This document shows, one piece after another, positions 59,894 to 64,000 of a stretch of DNA of 64,000 nucleotides. Source of the DNA: Pusillimonas sp. TS35 (GTDB lineage: Bacteria; Pseudomonadota; Gammaproteobacteria; Burkholderiales; Burkholderiaceae_B); the NCBI RefSeq assembly GCF_009857885.1, contig NZ_WWER01000007.1, positions 1 through 64,000 of the forward strand, read 5' to 3'. The translations under genes were made by a program, and so were the position numbers. The notes beneath the pieces were generated by a model. That model made no database searches and was not told where the DNA came from. It worked only from the letters and a program-made list of their open reading frames with translations. Every line of letters begins with the position of its first letter. Positions within the stretch are counted from its first letter, which is position 1.

Positions 59894-61177
59894 ATGGATA
59901 CGAGTTTGCTGCTTACCCTTATCACCGCAGGCGTCGTCGGCCTGTTCCTACTTGGCGTGCCGATATTCCTGGTGTTGGGCTTTTGGGTGGTGGGCGCGTC
60001 GCTGGCCATAGATTTCACCCTTGCCAACATAGGCGTCACGCTTTTCGAAGGACTGAACTTCTTTGGCTTGCTGGCGCTGCCGCTGTTCATCTTGACGGGC
60101 GACCTGATCGCGGCAGCCGGCATCGCCAGGCGCCTTGCCAACTTCGCACACGCGTGCCTGAGCTGGATGCATGGCGGGCTAGGGCTGGCCACAATCGGGT
60201 CGTGCGGGCTATTTGCGGCGATCTCCGGGTCCAATGCTGCCACGACTGCCACCATCGGCGGCATTATGCATCCGCTGTTGGTAAAAGACGGTTATCACCC
60301 CAAGTTCGCCGCTGCCACAGCGGCAGCGGGGGGAACGGTCGGAATTATCATCCCACCCTCGATCATCTTTATTGTCTATGGCTTCATCATGAACCTGTCG
60401 ATTTCAGACTTGTTCATTGCCGGCATCCTGCCGGGCTGCCTCATGGTAATAGCCATGATGGCGGTGTGCTGGTGGCGCTGTCGGCGCGATGACATGGGGC
60501 AGAAAACACCGCTGGACATGGGCAATGTATGGCGCACGGCGCGCCGGGCTTACCTGGGGTTTTTTGCCGTCTTCATTGTGATCTACGGCATCTATTCGGG
60601 CATATTTTCGCCGACCGAGGCCGCGGCTATCACTGTAGGTTTCTGCCTGTTCGCCGGCCTGTTCGTCACGCGCGAGATCAAGTGGCGGGAACTACCGGAT
60701 GTGCTGTTGCGATCGGGGCAGTTGACCGGGATGCTGGCGCCCATGATCGCCGTATCCATTGTGATGCAGCAGGTGTTCGGACTGTTGGGCGTCAGCCAAA
60801 CGGTTGCGGAGTTCATTTCGCTGTTCGGACAAAGTCCGGTAATCGTGCTGCTGGTCTGCATGGCTATCGTGATGGCAGCCGGATGCATCCTTGAAAGCCT
60901 GCCGGTAACGGTGATTTTTGCACCCATCCTGGCGCCCATCGCGGTGGCCATGGGTGTAGACCCAGTGCATTTTTCTGTGATCTTCCTGGTGGGCGCGGCG
61001 ATCGGGTTTATCTCGCCGCCGTTCGGCCTGAACCTCTTTGTGGCCAGCGGCATTACCGGCATACCCTATATGCGCATTGTCCCTTCAGCCATGCTGTACC
61101 TGGGCGGCCTGGTGATCGCCTGGCTCATGATCGCGTTCATTCCCTGGCTGTCATTGGGACTAATCCCGACACGATAG
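59894..61177 (+). CDS. TRAP transporter large permease (DctM-like)
   Basis: The 427-residue integral membrane protein has about twelve helices and the DctM hallmarks: LPLFILTGDLIAAAGIARRL, GLGLATIGSCGLFAAISGSN, TVGIIIPPSIIFIVYG and PTEAAAITVGF. It forms the Na+/substrate channel of the TRAP system with DctQ and DctP. The length matches intact family members (about 425). It starts 9 bp after DctQ and ends 5 bp before the TauE gene, so all are co-transcribed. Confidence 0.92.
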   Translation: MDTSLLLTLITAGVVGLFLLGVPIFLVLGFWVVGASLAIDFTLANIGVTLFEGLNFFGLLALPLFILTGDLIAAAGIARRLANFAHACLSWMHGGLGLATIGSCGLFAAISGSNAATTATIGGIMHPLLVKDGYHPKFAAATAAAGGTVGIIIPPSIIFIVYGFIMNLSISDLFIAGILPGCLMVIAMMAVCWWRCRRDDMGQKTPLDMGNVWRTARRAYLGFFAVFIVIYGIYSGIFSPTEAAAITVGFCLFAGLFVTREIKWRELPDVLLRSGQLTGMLAPMIAVSIVMQQVFGLLGVSQTVAEFISLFGQSPVIVLLVCMAIVMAAGCILESLPVTVIFAPILAPIAVAMGVDPVHFSVIFLVGAAIGFISPPFGLNLFVASGITGIPYMRIVPSAMLYLGGLVIAWLMIAFIPWLSLGLIPTR

Positions 61178-61182
61178 GAGCT

Positions 61183-61947
61183 ATGGCCCCCGGTCTATCC
61201 GCCCTACTGCCATTTGCCCTGGTAGTCATCGCCGCGGTCTACTTCCACACCGTAACAGGCTTCGGCCTGGCGATGATCATCATGGGCCTGGCCAGCGGCG
61301 CGGGCATCCTCTCGGTGGCCACGCTCGCCAGCGTGGTCAGCATCGTCACATTGATGAACAGCGGGTTTGCCCTGCGAGGCAATCTTCATCATGTGCCGTG
61401 GCGGGCCACCGGCATGATGACTCTGGCTGTGTTGCCGGCGAGCGTATTGGGGGTCGTGCTTTTGGATTACCTCAGCAGCGAAGCCGCCGATGTGATCCAG
61501 GTATTGCTGGGCCTGGTCATTGTCTACGGCGGCCTGAACTTCGCCTGGCGGCCACGCCCGGTCCCCGAGGTATCCGGCCTGCTATCGTTTTCCTGGTACG
61601 GTTTCCTGGGCGGGGTGATCGGCGGCATGTTCGGGATTCCGGGGCCGCCGCTTATTTTCCAACTGTACCGCCAGCCTATGACACTGGCGCAGATTCGCAC
61701 GGCGCTGATTTTCCTGAATGCTGTAATAGCCGGATCGCGCAGCTTGTTTGTGGCCATACAGGGCCAGCTGTACGCGCAGGAGATCATTCTCAGCGCCGTC
61801 TGCCTGCCCTTGGTGGCCGTGGCCACGGTGGCCGGAAAGCGCTATCCGCCGCCGTTCTCGTCCGAGGCAATGAGGCGAATCGCGTTTGTGCTGCTGATTG
61901 CGATGGGGCTGGGGTTAATGGCACCCGTGATCGGGCGGTGGCTGTAG
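61183..61947 (+). CDS. TauE/SafE-family sulfite exporter-like permease
   Basis: The 254-residue membrane protein has about eight hydrophobic helices and the TauE pattern: VTGFGLAMIIMGLASGAGIL at the start and GGVIGGMFGIPGPPLIFQLY in the second half. Family members export sulfite, sulfoacetate or other organic anions. TAGGAG precedes the ATG 5 bp after the DctM gene. In this operon it may release an anionic end-product, perhaps a sulfonate or carboxylate derived from the imported alcohol (inference). Confidence 0.87.
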   Translation: MAPGLSALLPFALVVIAAVYFHTVTGFGLAMIIMGLASGAGILSVATLASVVSIVTLMNSGFALRGNLHHVPWRATGMMTLAVLPASVLGVVLLDYLSSEAADVIQVLLGLVIVYGGLNFAWRPRPVPEVSGLLSFSWYGFLGGVIGGMFGIPGPPLIFQLYRQPMTLAQIRTALIFLNAVIAGSRSLFVAIQGQLYAQEIILSAVCLPLVAVATVAGKRYPPPFSSEAMRRIAFVLLIAMGLGLMAPVIGRWL

Positions 61948-62038
61948 GGCATCAGCGGAATCAAACAAGCCAATAATAGGCTGCGGCAAAGTGGCGCCGG
62001 GAAATCACGGCACGATACAGCCGTCGGGTGTGCACGCT

Positions 62039-63097
62039 TTACTTGTATGCCTTGCGCACTTTGTTTCCGGCAGCCTGAAGCTGCTTGCCGGTTTTGGTCA
62101 CCGCCTTTTCGATCTCCCTGCCTGCGCGCACCGCACCTGGCGACTGCCCGGTTACCCGCTTGAATGCCCGACTGAAGGCGGCCTGGGACCCATAACCCAG
62201 ACGCTCGGCCACTAGCTCAATGGATAACCGGTCACGGACCATCCACTGCATTGCCATACGCATGCGAAGCTCGGTGACGTAGCGCAACGGCGTAATACCG
62301 GTGACTGCCTGGAATCGCTCGGCGAATACAGACCGGGAGCTGCCCATCTGCGCAGCCATATTTTCGACAGTCCAGTCGCGACCGGGATCCCGATGCACCG
62401 CCGCTATCACCCTGGCCAGACGCGGATCGCGCAGGGCCCCGATCCAGCCGCCCGCATCGCCGCACCCGCTTTCCACCCACCCGCGCACGATGGATGCCGA
62501 GACCACTTCCGCCAGGTGCGTGAGGATTCCGGCGAAACCTGCCCGCGCGGTTCGGGTCTCGCGCTCCATGGCTTCGAGAATCGGCAGTATTTCGGGGTTG
62601 CGCTCGAGCAGCGTACTCGCGTGCAGAACCGCTGGCATCAGGCTGACCAGGGAATTCATGGAGCCCAGTTCAAATGCCATGGCACCGCTGAATACAACCA
62701 CGCGATCTTCCTGGCGCATGTCCGGGCAACATACCACGATGTCCTTGACTGCTTCACAGATGACGCTGCCCGGCAGTTGCGCGATCAGCCGGCATTCAAC
62801 ATCGAGCTGGGACACCAGGGCGTGCGTGCCCCCACGGGGCAGCAGAACGGCATCTCCTGGCCCCAGGTGGTAAAGCGCCTTGTCAGGCCCGTATAGGTAG
62901 ACGCTGCCTTGTGCAATGAAATGGAATTGAGCCTTTGCAGGATCTTCGCCGTAACTAACCCCGAACGGCGGCGTGATCTGCAGGCGCTGGTAATCCAGGC
63001 CCCGCAGGCGCATGCCGGCCAGCAGCTCGCTGACGACGTCGCTGGCGGCGCCATTGGTTTGTGCTGCTTCTGAAATGGCAGACGAATGATCAAACAT
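62039..63097 (-). CDS. AraC-family transcriptional regulator with cupin domain
   Basis: The 352-residue protein has an N-terminal cupin-type sensing domain (residues 35-200, FHFIAQGSVYLYG, GPGDAVLLPRGGTHAL). A C-terminal pair of AraC HTH motifs (WTVENMAAQMGSSRSVFAER; IELVAERLGYGSQAAFSRAF) follows. The C-terminal 25 residues are basic. This subgroup often regulates adjacent efflux or oxidoreductase genes. It is divergent from the broken MFS gene by 87 bp, which it probably once controlled. Confidence 0.9.
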   Translation of the reverse strand: MFDHSSAISEAAQTNGAASDVVSELLAGMRLRGLDYQRLQITPPFGVSYGEDPAKAQFHFIAQGSVYLYGPDKALYHLGPGDAVLLPRGGTHALVSQLDVECRLIAQLPGSVICEAVKDIVVCCPDMRQEDRVVVFSGAMAFELGSMNSLVSLMPAVLHASTLLERNPEILPILEAMERETRTARAGFAGILTHLAEVVSASIVRGWVESGCGDAGGWIGALRDPRLARVIAAVHRDPGRDWTVENMAAQMGSSRSVFAERFQAVTGITPLRYVTELRMRMAMQWMVRDRLSIELVAERLGYGSQAAFSRAFKRVTGQSPGAVRAGREIEKAVTKTGKQLQAAGNKVRKAYK

Positions 63098-63184
63098 TTC
63101 GTACTTAACGTCATAGATTGTCCGTTCATGCGAGTTTAACCTGATGCCTTACTTCGATCACTAGAACCTTATCCAGGACGCAAT

Positions 63185-63942
63185 ATGATCTCTACACCCA
63201 CAGATAATGCCCACGCGCCACCTGACAGCAAGCCGCTTTGGGGCGCCGTCATATCCATGATGCTGGGCGTGTTCGCCCTCGTCACCGCCGAATTCCTGCC
63301 CGTCAGCCTGCTCACGCCCATGGCGGCCGACCTGCATATTTCCGAGAGCCTTGCCGGGCAGGCAGTCTCCACCACCGCAGTGCTGGGGTTTACCGCCAGC
63401 TTGCTGGTGCCGGGCATCACGAGCCGCCTGGATCGGCGCCGTGTCTTGCTGAGCTTCTCAGTCCTTCTCATCATCGCGAATCTATTGGTCGCGTTCGCCC
63501 CCAATTTTTCATTCCTGCTGGCTGGCCGTGTGTTGCTTGGCATCGGGCTCGGCGGCTTCTGGGCGATGTCAACGGCCATCGTCATGCGGCTTGTGCCTGC
63601 TGCACACTTGGCGCGTGCCCTGTCGATCACCTTTGGGGGCTGGCCTTCGGAACCGTACCGGGCACGTAGTCTCAATGGGTTGCGCAGACTGTTCCCGATG
63701 AAGCAGAAAGTGCGGGCGGGCTTCTGGTTGCAGCCATCAATGCCTCCATTGCATCGGGCGCAGCGGCTGGCGGGCTGATCTTGAGCCTGGGCGATACCAG
63801 CGATGTCTTTGCTTTTGGTGCATGCGTGTTGCTCGGCGCCGTCATGTTGATAGGCCTGCGCGTCAAGCCGGCGCCATCCCTTACTTCACACGAGGCAGAC
63901 ACCTCATCACTGGGCACCGCTGCGTGCCCGGTGGCGCGCTAA
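63185..63942 (+). pseudogene. MFS transporter gene with internal deletion
   Basis: The first 160 codons encode an MFS N-terminal half (MLGVFALVTAEFLPVSLLTP; AGRVLLGIGLGGFWAMSTAI). After SITFGG the frame is lost near 63642. A second-frame LAFGTVPGT is followed by a stop at 63663-63665. The C-terminal end then appears as SQWVAQTVPDEAESAGGLLV, with a final helix and stop at 63940-63942. Only about 250 of about 400 residues can be placed, so the middle helices are deleted. The intact ancestor was probably a drug or nucleoside efflux pump of the AraJ/NepI type. Confidence 0.8.
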
Positions 63943-63967
63943 CCACTCACAACGAAACGGAGAAACC

Positions 63968-64000
63968 ATGAACACCATGAAGAACAAGGTCGCGTTGGTC
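63968..64000 (+). CDS. SDR oxidoreductase, N-terminal start (partial)
   Basis: The last 33 bases encode MNTMKNKVALV, the first strand of a short-chain dehydrogenase just before its TGxxxGxG loop. GGAG lies upstream (about 63960). The gene runs off the window, so only its identity as a probable SDR can be suggested. Confidence 0.5.
   Translation, partial: MNTMKNKVALV

Noticed and set aside
1-64000. CRISPR arrays, rRNA genes, riboswitches
   Set aside because: No regularly spaced repeats, rRNA sequence or recognisable riboswitch core was seen on reading the window. Weak cases could be missed by eye.

Overview
The window looks like chromosomal DNA of a GC-rich betaproteobacterium of the Burkholderiales, most likely Alcaligenaceae (Bordetella/Achromobacter/Pusillimonas-like). 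This is an inference from four Bug-type solute receptors, CoA-transferase/IclR/LysR catabolic clusters, a FecI-type iron module and high-GC codon use. No complete rRNA or tRNA gene and no CRISPR array were seen.

Layout. 1-4.7 kb is the end of an integrated element: an IS66-type end, a possible nuclease gene, an HNH endonuclease, a small HTH protein, a HigBA-like toxin-antitoxin pair and a tyrosine integrase. It stops at a 52-bp fragment of a tRNA-Leu 3' end (4676-4727), which reads as an attR. 4.9-8.8 kb is a TonB siderophore receptor with a FecI-like sigma factor and a broken FecR, preceded by a Fur-like box. 9.2-24.6 kb holds two divergent operons of acyl-CoA metabolism. The leftward one encodes an SDR, two acyl-CoA dehydrogenases, a MaoC hydratase, a citryl-CoA-lyase-like protein and an IclR regulator. 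The rightward one encodes an ADP-forming acyl-CoA synthetase, two Bug receptors, a CoA transferase/racemase, a flavin reductase, acetoacetate-CoA ligase and an SCP-X thiolase. Together they look like uptake, CoA activation, beta-oxidation-like steps and cleavage of an unknown organic acid. 24.9-26.1 kb is a pile of IS630, IS3 and IS66 remnants, followed by a nucleotidyltransferase/HEPN pair and a second, more decayed tRNA-Leu fragment (27372-27422). The two fragments suggest tandem island accretion.

27.8-40.7 kb holds a phospholipase-D-like lipoprotein, a LysR-Bug-racemase-CoA transferase cluster, an AT-rich membrane protein of unknown role, and a leftward operon: IclR, thiolase-fold protein lacking the usual cysteine, DUF35 partner, Bug, ADP-forming CoA ligase. 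40.9-47.0 kb is a run of small stand-alone genes (GNAT, YdhR-like, DUF1428/TetR with clear operators, TlpA-like redox protein, UspA, TetR with a decayed efflux adaptor, TapT). 47.2-49.5 kb is an Eco29kI-like restriction-modification system with a Vsr endonuclease and a LexA-like box in its promoter. 49.9-64 kb holds GNAT, RidA-like, LysR/VOC, PhoD-like phosphatase, spermidine-synthase-like, an IclR-GMC oxidoreductase-TRAP transporter-TauE cluster, an AraC regulator, an internally deleted MFS gene and the start of an SDR.

The points most worth following are the Cys-less thiolase/DUF35 pair (possible retro-aldolase), the LexA-like box on the restriction system, the unexplained acyl-CoA operons, the tandem att fragments, and the putative nuclease gene in the island.
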